Part shown: positions 33,530 to 45,211 of the stretch, piece after piece
How positions within the stretch are numbered: position 1 is the first letter of the stretch
Layout: each line of letters begins with the position of its first letter
Source of the DNA: Chamaecyparis obtusa
Lineage: Eukaryota; Streptophyta; Pinopsida; Cupressales; Cupressaceae
Assembly: GCA_027943335.1 (NCBI GenBank)
Contig: BSBK01007862.1
Location: 58,427-122,426, forward strand
Direction of reading: 5' to 3'
DNA: 64,000 nucleotides
The notes under the pieces: model-generated
Databases searched by the model: none
What the model was told of the DNA's origin: nothing
The model's input: only the letters and a program-made list of their open reading frames with translations
Translations under genes and position numbers: made by a program

Positions 33530-33960
33530 CCCCGTCCGTTGGCTGGATCAAATTACACTTTGATGGGGTGGTGAACAATCTTTCCTAGGGTGGGGGTGGA
33601 GTGCTATGGGATCACAATGGTTCTTGCTTTTTGGCTTATGCTGGGATGCTTATAAATAGTACTGTTAACCAAGTTGAAGGCATGGCTCTTCTATGGGGGA
33701 TAAAAATTGCCATCTCTAAGAATATCAGGTTGTTGATTATCGAAGGGGACTCCAAAGTTCAAGCACGGGATGGTGAGTAAACACCATCATAGTGGAAATT
33801 TGGGAGCTTCTCAACAAATTCCAAAACACTATCATTTCCCATACCTACAGGGAAAGTAACTTGGTGGCTCATTCTATGGCTGGTATTGGGCTCAAACAAA
33901 CTAGGGTGGTCAGTTGGGAGGAGATTAGTCTTCTTCCAAAGGAGACCCAGTAGCTAATTA
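33530..33960 (+). pseudogene. LINE L2 RNase H domain
   Basis: GWIKLHFDGVVNN, QVEGMALLWGI and IIEGDSKV keep the catalytic Asp, Glu and Asp. Right after GDSKV the sequence jumps relative to L1 (a deletion of about 25 bases with frameshift) into WWVNTIIVEI-like sequence and YRESNLVAHSMAGIG. Confidence 0.75.
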
Positions 33961-34249
33961 GGCAGGAAAAACATGACACGAGTAATATTTAAAATGGGTT
34001 GCATTGCTGATATAATTATTGAGAGCCCCACCAATCTTCTATGTTGGCTTAATGTGATGATTATTAGCATTATGACTATGTATGCTCAAAATTTAATAAG
34101 GGTTCATAATTTCCTTTTGAGAGATTACGTGTGGAAAAGAGGTTGTCTGTATTAGCTGGTCATTTTGACTATCAAGGACATTAATGACCAAAATGGCTTA
34201 ACTTCTAATTATTACACTTGGAGATCTGCTAGATTTTGCTGTACATGGC

Positions 34250-35182
34250 TCGTTTCCCCAAAATTAGATTGAAGGTGAAGGTGAAATTATATGCATCACT
34301 ATTAGTCAGGGGGCCTAAGCACATATTCTTGCATATAATGCAAGTGTGGGGCACACAAACATGTGAGCTCGTGGAGGATGTGGAAGTGCTAGAAGTATCA
34401 GGATGAGGAGGCAACAATGTCATGCTCTCTGTAACCAACAAATCACTCAATGTGTGAATGGCTTGAATAGTCTATGAGTCAGCCTCAGCAATAATGTCAG
34501 GATGCTGCATTGTGGGAGATGGTGAAATCTTGGGAGGGGGGACATATGTGCGGGATTTCACCTGTTGTGCCCATGGCCTATCCTAATGAGCACCTAAACC
34601 TACACCCTGGTTCGGTCTCATACTCCAATAATTCACCTTGTGACCAAGCATAAATTTAGCATACAATTTTTTAATAAAATAAAATGGGACATCCAAATTG
34701 TTGTGAGGTGGTCTATCAAAATCCATCCACCAGCGGTCCCAAAATTTGTCACGTATTGCACTATTTATGCACTATTTAATTGACAACTTGGTTCTTTTAT
34801 GGTCTAATTTTAGACAAGTTTTAGGATCCACAAAAAGATTAGCTATGTCATGTTTTGTTATATTTAGGTTAATAACTTGATCATAATCAAGCCCATCATC
34901 AAACTAGGTGTGCATGGAATTACACCAAAGAAGTGCAGCACTATGTTGTTGTGTAAGTTTCTCTATATTTTTAATAATTGAGTTCAATGTCGTAAACATG
35001 AGGCGCAATGTGGGGATATTAGCATAGGTGGTTTGAAATCCTCTAAATTCATTTAGATTATCTCCTATTAGATCTTCTAAATAGTGAGGGTTTGTGACAA
35101 GTACATCTTCTGGAGGTGGGGGATTGTTGGAAGGTGGTTCTGGATTGTTTACAGGATCATTAGGAGGGTTTTTTGATTCCAT
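34250..35182 (-). pseudogene. Unknown Pro-rich ORF (MESKNPP...), minus strand
   Basis: Starts ATG at 35182 with a proline/asparagine-rich N-terminus (NPEPPSNNPPPPED), then YLEDLIGDNLNEFRGF and LRLMFTTLNSIIKNIEKL (34995-35100). It continues to about 34250 in the same frame, broken only by a few TAG codons, with DKFWDRWWMDFDRPPHNN and a Ser/Thr/Pro-rich end. I do not recognise the family. It has its own upstream promoter-like region (TATA 35442-35450) and a plausible 5' UTR intron (35185-35331). It could be a further retroelement ORF or a host gene fragment. Confidence 0.4.
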
Positions 35183-35184
35183 GT

Positions 35185-35331
35185 CTGATAACAATAAAAA
35201 AACAAATAGAAAATTACAATGAATTTTAAAATAAAAATAAAAAAATCATTGCTACCCTAATTTTTATATAAAAACTATAAATTTCTATTTAAAAATAATA
35301 AAAACAATAAAAATTAGAAGCTTTCACATAC
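35185..35331 (-). other. Putative intron in the 5' leader of the MESKNPP ORF
   Basis: Minus strand: donor TAG|GTATGTG at 35331, T-rich interior, acceptor TTATCAG at 35185, and the ATG three bases after it. 147 nt, strongly AT-rich as plant introns are. Predicted by eye only. Confidence 0.35.
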
Positions 35332-35441
35332 CTAGGGATTCAAGAAAACTTAGATAGGGGATTTTAAAGCTGATATCCAATAACCCTAGCTGCGTTCACA
35401 TTTTGACAATGAACAAATGTTGAATGTGGCTGAGTGTGGAG

Positions 35442-35450
35442 TTATATATT
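35442..35450 (-). promoter_or_regulatory. TATA box upstream of the MESKNPP ORF
   Basis: AATATATAA on the minus strand, about 110 bases before the putative splice donor, with a cluster of GATATCC-type palindromic repeats just upstream (35460-35525). Confidence 0.4.
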
Positions 35451-35670
35451 TACTAGTAAATATCAGATATCCAATATTATTGAATATTTGATATTATTGG
35501 ATATCCGATAATATGGGATATCCAATTAAGCCTTTTGCTTTGGCTTTTGGCTTGGTCGGGTGTACTGACACCTAGGCCTACTAAAAAGTCAACATATGCA
35601 TTTGTGCACTTTTGGACGAGTGAAAATAAGTTTTTTCACATTGCCACTTTTTGGCATACCATGATCCTGC

Positions 35671-35688
35671 ACATACCCCCCTACTGAA
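35671..35688 (-). other. Possible polypurine tract and LTR start after the element A accessory ORF
   Basis: On the minus strand the accessory ORF ends at 35703, followed by AGTAGGGGGGTA then TGTGCAGG. A purine run before TG is what a 3' LTR junction looks like. I could not match the following sequence to the LTR at 44355-45216, so it is a suggestion only. Confidence 0.3.
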
Positions 35689-35702
35689 CATAATGCTTGT
35701 CC

Positions 35703-38123
35703 TCAAGAATTGCATTTTCTAGCTATAGACCTAAAATCATTGACAATTGTCTTTCCCTTCTTTCCACTCTTGAAAGTGTAATAAAATCCTCTTGTTCTTA
35801 CCAAGTAATCTCCTCGATGCTCCTCTTGCAAATGATCCAATCTAGTGGTGTTGATGTCATATAGGGGCCATAGGAGTGTAGGTGGCTGAAAAGACAAAGG
35901 CATCCACAACTCCCTTATGATCTGATGCCCCAACTGCATATATCTAGTTTCTCTATTTGTTGTTGCCTCAAAGTTGATTGGGATGTGTGGCTCTATTTTC
36001 TTAAAGGCCTCTGGTAATCTATTCCACCGGCTTCTTACCCCTGCAAGACCTCTTTGAAATGAGAAGTAGGGAAATCCCTGGTATTCTCTATAGACCCTAT
36101 CTCTTAATGCAAAGACCTATTCCTTGATTTTAGGATTCTATTTTCCATAGGTTAAATTGAATCAATCTCTCAAGAGGACATCAGACTTATGTGATTCATC
36201 CCTTAAGGGTAAGGGTTCATATTTCTCCAAGTCTCTGTAAATGTTCAACTGCCTATCATAGTTTCTTTCATTGTGCATCCATGGCCTCAAAGCTCTTAAA
36301 TGGATATCCCCTATATAGAGCAAAGGATTCCATTTTGTCTCATGTGGAATGATAAAGTTATGAAAATATAGCTCACATGGTAAATTTTTCTGCCATGGGG
36401 GAAGAGTTTGATATAATCCATAAAATTCTTGGGCTGACTTAAATTCACAATCTATACCCTTTATGGTCATCATGAGTTGAAACAAGAGGAATTGTACTTT
36501 TAAACAAATAGCATACACCCTGGGTGGCGGTCTATAGGCTATGACCTAGTCAGCTAGTTTAAGGGCTTGGTCCATTTGTTATTTCTGTTTCTTTATCTTC
36601 TCCTTAAGAGCTTCAATTTCCTCATCCTTATCAAATATCTCTTTTTGCATTTTATTTCTTTCTTGTTTCCACCAGGTCTTTTGGAAAACAAATTAATTGT
36701 ATAAATTAAAGAGTATAGATTGTATTATAGGTGAGGGAAATTCTTGTAGCTGCGCTTTCTTTTTCTTTTCTTTGGAAACTTACTGAAAATACTCAATGAA
36801 CTATGTTGATTTTTAGGGCACAATGGAGACATTGGAATATACAGGGTGCTGTGGAGGAGTCATCTAATCATCCTCATGAATGCTTTCTTGTACTATATTA
36901 GGGCTTGGCTTAGACATTCATTGATCATTATGTGGTATGCTACCACTAGGTTCTTGTACATTTTGGGATTCTTCCATAGTTTTGGGAGATGAAAACACTT
37001 CTATCTACTTGGGTGAGTCATTAGGAATGTACTCAATAGAGGGTTCTAGAGTAGGTTTTGATGCTAGAACATTTGGATTTCCAAGGTAAGGTGGAGACAA
37101 TTTCCCTTGCATGTGAGGACTTCTTCGCACAGTTGTTTCCTCGACCACTGTAGTTTTATTTTTGCAGGATGTTTTTGGCCTTTGTGCTACAGGAGTAGAC
37201 ATTGCAGGAGTAGATGCTGGAGGACTTGACCCTTTTCTTTTATTTATTTGAATTGCAAGGTTTTTAATTTCACCTTCTAGGTTAGGGATTTCTTTTTCAA
37301 CTTTTTGTTTGCCTTTCTTTATGGAAGAAGTAGGAATATTAATTTCTGGAGTGCACTCAGAAGACTTATTTTCTTGGGATAATTCCATCTCTTTTTCTTT
37401 TTTATCTATTTCTTCAGTAGGCTTGGAAGACTCTAGTTCATTCCCTAGAGGTTGAGCAATAGGGTTAACTTGGGGTTGCAAAGTTTTAAACTGAACAAAT
37501 TCTGCCCATGCCATGGGAGAGGCATCCCTAATGGATTTTTCAACTAGAAGTTTTATTAGGGCATGGTGTCTTTTGGAATTTGTGTTACCCTTCTGTGTCT
37601 CCTCGGCACTAATGCTTAACATATTATATAGAAAACTAGGGACATTGACCTGAAGATTATGCCTTATACAAATAAGCAATTTAAAATGATGGGCATGCAA
37701 GTTTGAGAATCCCCCTTCACAAGTTAAGTACCTAATAATGTGGGTTGCCAATTATGGAAATAGTGGAGGGAGAGACAATCTCTTGCATCCCTGCTTGGTA
37801 ATTTTGAGAGGAGGATAATGCGGTCAGGATAATTGAGCTTGAGATGACCTAGCGTCATGCTCATTAGGATAGTGCTCTCCAATGAATGGAAACCCGGTGA
37901 CCTCTGTAATTATTTCCTCGGTGGAAACAATTGTTAAACCCCACACAGTTGCTTGTCCCTCTTCAAAATTTCCCATAAATTTTGATGCTACCTCCTCATT
38001 AAATTTTGTTAACTGAAGAAAATACCCAAACCAGCCACATGTGTTAAATCTTCATACTGCTTCAACATCTGCTAGTAAAATTCCATGGTGAACTGGTTCA
38101 TGCCTCTGTAATTGTCCACCCAT
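35703..38123 (-). pseudogene. Accessory ORF of element A (env position), about 807 codons, shares the LINE ORF3 domain
   Basis: One frame from ATG 38123 (MGGQLQRHEPV) to the TAG at 35705-35703, interrupted by in-frame stops (mostly TAG) but no frameshift. N-terminal domain: KFNEEVASKFMGNF, VWGLTIVSTEEIITEVTGF, FIGE, then IIRYLTCEGGF and IRHNLQVNVPSFLYNMLS. These align in order with LINE ORF3 at 19187-20677 (VGGIHFQINEEVIG, MKGRK, IIMKYFTLEGKF, IRNRDLISISFYLLHSL). Middle: Lys/Glu/Pro-rich. About 36580-36680: a coiled coil (KEIFDKDEEIEALKEKIKKQ). C-terminal third (36518-35703): LYQTLPPWQKNLP, WNPLLYIGDIHLRALRPWM. Function unknown; no signal peptide or membrane segment suggests a classical env. 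Confidence 0.65.
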
Positions 38124-38989
38124 ATTATTAATACCCAGTCTTCAATTTTCTACTCTCCACTTCCACTATTAATCTTTCAGTCTCTTATGCTCTACAAATA
38201 CCTTCTTCTTGAAATCTGAATATATTTCTTGAAAACATGAATTTTCTCACTTTCATTTCCTTCGTTATGCTTAACATGAATAATAATAATGACATTCATT
38301 ATAGAGGACATCACAACCTTAAGTGTAAGTTACCACGCAATTTAATTATAGTCCTTTCAAGTCATATCAAGTTTAGAAAATCAAAATTTTGCAAGTATGA
38401 CAAATGTGTGGGAACAAAGGAATTTAATAGAAAAATGCCTAAGTACAACATTGAAGTGACAAGGATGTGACTATGATGGCTTAATAATTTCATTTGGAAT
38501 TTATTTCACTTCTCTTGCCCCCTATGAAATATTACCAAGTGTCGTCACTTGATATATTTAGCATGAGAATGGGAAACTGGCATAACACCTCTATTATATA
38601 TGTAATGTAGTACTATATATAATTAGTAAAATTTATGTGCTAAAAGTAAGGATTGAGAGAGTTGTAACTAGCGATTATTTACCGCACACATGAATGGAAG
38701 TTGATGAGAGTATCAATTTCAATAGTCACATGAGAGTGTTGACATGGTATTTATTGAAAGCATTGAAAATAGAAATTGTGGGTGACATGGTTTGTGAGTG
38801 GATGGAAGAAAGAGAAATGAGATGAGTTGGAGAGAAGAAGGAAGAAAATTGAATGAAGAATTTTACCTCATATTAAATGAAGCTTTATTATGGTTAGTTT
38901 TAGAAGGCATGCTATGGTGAGACTGTAGGAGGAAGGTTTTCACATTGTGCTTCAAGAACTGGTACATGAGGTATTATTGAACTATGTGT
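38124..38989. other. Spacer between integrase and accessory ORF of element A
   Basis: No coding resemblance. AT-rich; contains a minus-strand purine run CATAGGGGGCAAGAGAAG near 38515-38532 that could be an internal polypurine tract. Confidence 0.4.
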
Positions 38990-40150
38990 GCTGAACTACT
39001 GTAGGAATTCTTCCTTGGTTTGGGGCTTGTGATACAGGTGCAAGTAGTGTCCATTGACAAGTAGTTTGAATTAGACTGGGTCTAGTGTGGTCAATTAGAG
39101 TGCTCCATTTTCAAAGACATACTCAATTTCATATGGTCCCAACCATCTAGTCTACAGTTTTCCAAGAATCTCTTTGAATTGAGAATCATATAATAGAGCC
39201 CAATCACCCACTTGAAAGTTCTTATCCTTGATATGTGAATCATGCCACCTCTTCCTTTGGTTCTGGATTAGCTCCATTCTCTCCAATGCTAATTTTATCA
39301 TTTCATCTAAGGAGTTGACGTGGAGAAGGCATTCTATTTGTGTTGTAGGAAGATTCATGTTCAAATCCAAAGCTGTGCACAATGTTTTGTGTTCAAATTC
39401 TATTGGTAACATTTCTACCTTTCCATATACCAATTCAAATGGTGTGAACCCTGTGGTGGTTTTCCAGGTTGTGTGATAAGCCCAGACTGCTTCAGTTAAT
39501 TGGCTGCTCCAATCCCTGTGATGCAATTGCACTATCTTTGTTAAGATGGCCTCAATTTCTCTATTTGTTACTTTTGCCTATCCATTCACCTATGGATGGT
39601 TAGGGATGGACTTCCTATGCATGATTTTGTATTCCTTCATTAATTCATTGATTAGATTTGAAGTGAACTATGCTCCTTGGTTTGTTACCAGTTCTCTTGG
39701 CATGCCATAATGAGGGAAAATATCCTCATACAATAATTTTGCTACTTTTTGATCTCTGGCATGCTGCATGGCTTTCACTTCCACCCACTTGGTCAGATAA
39801 TCTATTCATACTAGGATATATGATTTTCCATTTGAAGGAGGATCTATGGGACCTATAAAGTCCATGCCCCATTTATCAAATGTCATTACTACCACTTGTG
39901 GATTAGGTGCCATCTCATCTGATTTTGTTGGGCGACCCATCCTTTGGCATTTATCACATTTTTTTTGTATAACTGGCTACATCCTTGTGTAGTCTTCGCC
40001 AATAATAACCTATTGTTAATATTTTTAGGGTTTTTCTCTTTGCTACAAAGTGACCTCCACATGGATCATCATGATAAGCGTGGAGTATATCATATATTTC
40101 ATCTTCTCTCACACATCTTCTCATGATTTGGTCTGGACCAGTATAAAATA
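38990..40150 (-). pseudogene. Element A integrase
   Basis: HHCC end: DILHAYHDDPCGGHF near 40060-40100 and YYWRRLHKDV; core: GMDFIGPIDPPSNG (39830-39870), VTNQGAXFTS (39655-39685; family DxGxxF), then the strongly conserved HRDWSSQLTEAVWAYHTTWK (39460-39525) and FELVYGK; C-terminal chromodomain-free tail with WLGPYEIEYVFENGAL and LVNGHYLHLY. Read in more than one frame with several stops. Confidence 0.8.
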
Positions 40151-40349
40151 AATTGTTATCAATCCATAAAAATTGGAAGCTTTTCTCTACAAGCTTTTTC
40201 TGTCTTTGGGTGAGAAATGTGGGGCCATCTTACTAGCTGCAAGATAATTAGCTATGTCAACATACAATGGATTTTTTATTGCTATATGGAATAGGTGTTC
40301 ATCAGGAAATGCATCTTCAACTAGAGTAGTGTCTGCATCAGCATTTTGA

Positions 40350-40720
40350 AGTCTGAACAAATAGTCAGCAACTACATTTTCCTTCCCTAGCTTATCAATA
40401 ATTGTTATATCAAATTCCTACAATAGTAGAAGCCATCTTGCTAATCTTCCTGTTATAGTAGTTTTGTTCATTAGATATTTTATTGTTGAGTGATCAGTGT
40501 GTAGTTTAATTTAGGTCCATGGAGGCTCTTACTGATATAGTAAACTACATTCTCAAGGTTACTAGGCTTTTGTCCTAGCACAACACCTATGCCATAATCT
40601 GATGCATCTATGTGGATGTGAAATGGGATAGAGAAATTTGGTCCTTTGAGGGATGGTTTAGTTGTTAGAAGTGTCTTGAGCTGCAGGAAGGACTCATAAC
40701 ATACTTTTGTCCATATAAAC
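40350..40720 (-). pseudogene. Element A RNase H
   Basis: PFHIHIDASDYGIGVVLGQK (first catalytic Asp) near 40590-40640, then KLHTDHSTIKYLMNKT and RLARWLLLL. Broken by stops and a frame change. Standard position directly after RT. Confidence 0.75.
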
Positions 40721-40899
40721 TCAGCCTCTTTTGTAAGTAATATGTATAGAGGACTACCTATTTGACTAAAATTTTAAATAAAGAGTCTATAGTATCCATC
40801 ATGTCCTAAGAAATATCTTACATCTTTTTTCTTAGTAGGTGTAGGTAATGTGAGTATTACCTCAACTTTGGCTGGGTCCACTTGAATTCCTGCTGCTGA

Positions 40900-41640
40900 A
40901 ATAAAATGCCCGAGTTCCACTCCTTACATCATCATAAATAATTTCTCACTATTAAGGGAGAGATTGTGTTCCTTGCATCGTATCAACACTTTTTCAAGAT
41001 TCTGCAAAGCCTCTTCAAATGTCACTCCAAATGTTGTAAAGTCATCCATATATATCTCCATACAATCATGTGATATGTCAGCAAAAATACTAATTAAAGC
41101 CCTCTGAAATGTTGCTAGAGCATTGCACAACCCAAATGGTAAAATAGAGTATTCATATGTTCCCCATGGGCATGTGAATGTAGCCTTCTCCTGGTCCTCT
41201 AGAGAAATAGTAATTTCATTGTATCCACTATATCCATCAAGAAAGGAAAACTACTTTTTACTGACTAAAGAATCAAGTACTTGATCAATGAATGGTAATG
41301 GGAAATGATCTTTCTTGATAGCTTTGTTTAACTCCCTGTAATCTATATAGATTCTCCATTTACCCCCCTTTTTGGGCACTATAACCAAAGGTTATACCCA
41401 TTTACTATTAGATATAGGATATATAAAGCCAACATCTAACAACTTTTGTAATTTTGTTTTGACTATCGCTCTTAATGCTGGGTTAATCCTCCTTTGAGGT
41501 TGGTAGAGTGGTAGACTTCCCTCATTGATATATATCCTATGAGTATAGAGTGTGGGGATTAGTCCTTTCATATCCCCATAATCCCATGCAAAGGCCTTTT
41601 CATGTGTTTGTAGAAGTTTAGTTAATTGCTCCATCTATTG
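40900..41640 (-). pseudogene. Element A reverse transcriptase
   Basis: Begins KAFAWDYGDMKGLIPTLYTH, then YQPQRRINPALRAIVK and LLDVGFIYPISNSKWV (Athila-type entry block), followed after a stop by FSFLDGYSGYNEI, LPFGLCNALATFQRA and IYMDDFTTFG, the catalytic YMDD box, near 41040-41055. The palm core is recognisable; stops at 41391 and 41229-41260. Confidence 0.85.
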
Positions 41641-42831
41641 TGAAGGCAACTTATTATTTACATGGAGATTGTGACCCTTAGAAAGCTCAACAGTAGTTGT
41701 AAGGTCAAGCATGGATACTTCAGAGATAGGACTTGTATCTACCTTATAAGGGAGTAGTTGATGGATAATATTGGGTTCTAAAGGAAAAACACAATGCTCA
41801 AGATGGTCCTCATATGTAGTTAATTCCAACATAGAACTCTTAGATATATCTTTGATCACAACACAGTCATTATTAAGAATGCTCATGATTACTTCATCTT
41901 CCTTCTGCAACTTTAGAAAAGATTGGCTATGTAACATCATGATTTTAACCATAGAGTTCAACTCTTCTTCCCCATCTCCTAAATCTAGCCGTATAGGAGT
42001 GCTTAAATCTGGGTGGGGTTGAGCTAGAGGATACAATGCTAGTTTCTTAGTTGCTTGCCCATCTGATATTGTCATGTTCCTTGATCTACAACTAATTTTT
42101 GTGTCATCTTTTGCTAACCATGGACATCCTAGAATAACAGGATAACCAGAAAGATTGACCTTTGGTTATAAAATCATGAAATCAACAGGGTATTCTCATG
42201 AATATAGGGCTACTATTATATCTTATATCATCCCATCAGGGGTGAAAGTAGAGCTATCTTCTAATTGAAAGATTTTTGGGGTAGCTCGTAATCCTTCTAT
42301 GCTGAGTTTATTCATGGTAACCTTAGTCATTACATTAATGGCATAACCTAAGTCTATGAGAGAATTTTTGATAGACTAACCATTAATGATGATATTAACA
42401 ATTCGACTCCCTGGATTAGAATATTTTGGAATTACCAATTTTCCCAGCATAATATCAACTACTTGTCCTATAACATGAATTGTTGTACGATCCTTTTTCT
42501 TTCATTTAGGATTTTTGAGACAAGCTTCTCTGATTACTTTTCCATAAATAAGAACATCCTTGATGGCTTGAAATAGGGGAATCTGGACATGCATGTTCTT
42601 TAGTTGGTCAAGGATATCAAATGGTTGATCCTCTTTTGGTGTAGGTTTGTCTAGGCTGAGCCTCCGAGGAAAAGGAGGTCTTACTGATGTCTGATCATTA
42701 GTTGAATTGGAAACATTAGGTGTGGCAACTGTAGCTGGAAAGGCATTCTTTGGGAGTAGTACTGATGCTACAGGAAGGTCTTGCACTTTAGTGATAAGTT
42801 GTGGTTCAAGTGTAGGCAAAGTAGTACCCAA
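41641..42831 (-). pseudogene. Element A protease and flanking polyprotein
   Basis: Protease active-site block LIDLGYAINVMTKVTM at about 42320-42370 (Athila proteases use DLG). After it ILGCPWLAKDDTKISC near 42100-42140. The 109-codon segment 42831-42502 upstream is Pro-rich linker with PPFPRRL, usual between gag and protease. Stops interrupt the frame. Confidence 0.7.
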
Positions 42832-43318
42832 TCTTAGGTGTATATCAGATATGTTTAGAGCATAAGCAGGGTACTGCTAAGCATCAGTAGCATACATTTG
42901 TTGTTGTTGTTGGCTATTGGGATTTGGTTATGGTTGAGCAAGTAACTGTGTCTTCTTTAAGGAACTGTATTTGCAGGTGGTGGCATAATTGTAGGTGTAT
43001 TCATTGGAGGTGGAAATGATGGATATCTAGGATTCTGGTTAGACCATGGTTGAGGTCCTCTCCACTGATTAGTAGGTTTCCAATTTCCTAGTAGTGATTT
43101 CCATTGGTTTGGAGGCTGTGGCCACTAGGTTTGTTTTTGTGGAAACCATTGGTTCTGTTGATTATTGGGCCAAGCATTATTACAGGTAGGTTGAGTATAT
43201 TGAGGAGGGCTTTGAACGTTCCTATTTTTCTATTGACTATTATAAGGTTTTAAAATTTTTAGTCGGTCTTGAGGAAAACCTTTTCTTGTAGCCCATGGCC
43301 GACATTGAAATGTTAGAG

Positions 43319-44213
43319 CTACTTCCTTTGGCTAGTGTTGGACAAAATCCCCTTCCTTTCTTCGCTGCTTCTCTGGAATAGTTCAGACAAATCTTCATAA
43401 AGGTCATCCCAGGAAGACTGTGATATATCTCCTCTAGCCATGAGATCTAATGCTTCTAGGTAGTTATCATTCACCCCTCTTAGAAAAATTAGCTTCTGTG
43501 AATCCTCCTCCAATGCATGTTGAGGATTATTCTACAAGTTGTATAAGAAATGTGATATGTAGTCCTCTAGTGTCTCATCTTCTTTTTGTGACATATGAAA
43601 GATGTCATCTCCTTTTGAATCAGCACCTTTGCAGTATTCCTTAGACTTACTTAGAAACAAATCTCTCATTCGATCCCAATCAGTTATTGCATTTTCTCCT
43701 AAGCCCATGAACCGTCTAAGAGCTGACTCCTTCAGTGTTGCTGGGAACAACTTAAGTTTATGACTATCAATGTTATAGTCAAAACTTTGACACAAAATGT
43801 CAAATTTGAAAAAAATGGTGTAAGGGTCCTCTATAATAAGGCCATAGAATTTTGGTAGGACTGAAGCAAGTATGTTCTTGAGGTTAGGGTTGTTGATAAG
43901 ACTTGGAATATGAAATGGAAATGTAGGAGCTGCCATTATTGGAAGTGCTGGATATTGGAACTATGGCTAGGAAGTATTATTAACCAAAATATTCTAGTCA
44001 ATGGGTGGTCCTGGGTTGGAATTATTGAGGAAACTGGCTAATATCTCTGCAAAAGGGTGAAGGTCAAATGGGTCATGAGAATCTTCTTCTATTGAAGATG
44101 ATGTAGAAAACTCAAGACTTGCATCAAGAAATGGTAACTCAAGTTCTTGAAACTCTTCTTTCAGCTTAATAGGTTCTTTTGGTAGAAATCTTCCATGAAC
44201 ATCTCACCTTCTT
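43319..44213 (-). pseudogene. Element A gag
   Basis: Two open stretches in the same reading direction (43936-43532 and 43513-43319). Blocks: VLPKFYGLIIEDPYTIFFKF, LFPATLKESALRRFMGLGEN (gag helix with W/F-x-x-L pattern), SKSKEYCKGAD, LEDYISHFLYNL, then KLIFLRGVNDNYLEALDLMA. This is the retrotransposon gag (capsid) domain. The frame continues upstream to about 44213 with a leader rich in Glu and Ser. Confidence 0.8.
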
Positions 44214-44330
44214 TGATGCATGCAAGTGAGTTGATGAACTTCTGAAGCAAGCTCACAACTACTCTCTATTGACTAAAACTAGGAAACTAACCTAAAAATA
44301 AATGACTCATTAAGGTTCCTAGTTTGACAT

Positions 44331-44350
44331 CATCCCCAACAACGGTGCCA
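44331..44350 (-). other. Primer-binding site of element A (tRNA-Asp type)
   Basis: Minus strand TGGCACCGTTGTTGGGGATG, a near match to the TGGCGCCGTTGCCGGGG sites of Athila-like elements. It lies five bases after the LTR end (CA at 44355-44356 on the minus strand). Confidence 0.75.
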
Positions 44351-44995
44351 AAAATGAACAATCTCACAATAGGTATTGATAATCATGCCATTGTCTCTCT
44401 TAAGAATAATGTATTCATACTAAGGATTACTTTTCCCATCATTAAATGCATTTAGATTGTCAACCCAGGGACATAGACTTGAAATGGGACAACATAGTTT
44501 GTGCACTAAGTTCCTCAAGGAGTCATACTGCCTATGCTACAGGAAGATAAAGTGCACAAAATAAACTTATGCTATTGCTACAGGAAAGTAAACACACATA
44601 AATACTTAATGAAATGACTTCAGAAAGCTTTTAAACTTATCCTAAACCTATTTAACAACTCAAAGTGTCAACTATGCCTATCTCTACAAATGCTGTAGAA
44701 ACATTCATAGTAGCAATGCTGCAGGAGTAAAATAGTAACTTCTACTTGAAAGCACAGAAGATGCAGGAAGAAAATCTACTCTATCTTAATCTAATCCACC
44801 TCCCAAGTGGGCCCCCTTGGTTGGCTTCTACTAACTACTAACACATAAGATACTTCAAAATCACTCTTCCATTATATTCTGCTTAACTAATTACACAGTA
44901 ACTGAACAATACATGAAGAACAGAAAAGAGTAACTTTGTTATGTTGAACACAACATTATAATATTTCTCATTACCTATCTAAATCAATCAAATTC

Positions 44996-45006
44996 CTTTA
45001 TATAGA
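44996..45006 (-). promoter_or_regulatory. TATA box in the LTR of element A
   Basis: CTATATAAAGG on the minus strand, about 640 bases before the LTR end; consistent with the LTR promoter. Confidence 0.5.
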
Positions 45007-45211
45007 TGATTGACACTTATTGAAAGAATAATAGAAAAGTATTATTAAATCTTGCGAAATAAGGAAGAGATAAAACAACCATGACATATTAAAATTAGTG
45101 CACATAATAGAATAACAACTCTAAGGAAATATAGAAAAACTTATTTCCTATATCCTCTGGAACAATAGCTCCTTTCTAGACATGACATAATCCTAGGAAT
45201 CATGCTAGCTT

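Larger units (their letters stand above)
32950..34249 (+). mobile_element. LINE fragment, plus strand (L2), same family as L1
   Basis: 5'-truncated copy starting in the zinc-binding domain (VWKNVWIPHLTPKINFFWW, compare 10030-10080) and running through RNase H into the 3' linker, colinear with 10027-11343. It stops at about 34249, before the position where ORF3 would begin, at the edge of unrelated minus-strand sequence. Divergence from L1 is moderate. Confidence 0.8.

Noticed and set aside
39228..39476. Plus-strand ORF over the element A integrase
   Set aside because: Shadow of the minus-strand integrase frame (HRDWSSQLTEAVWAYHTTWK).
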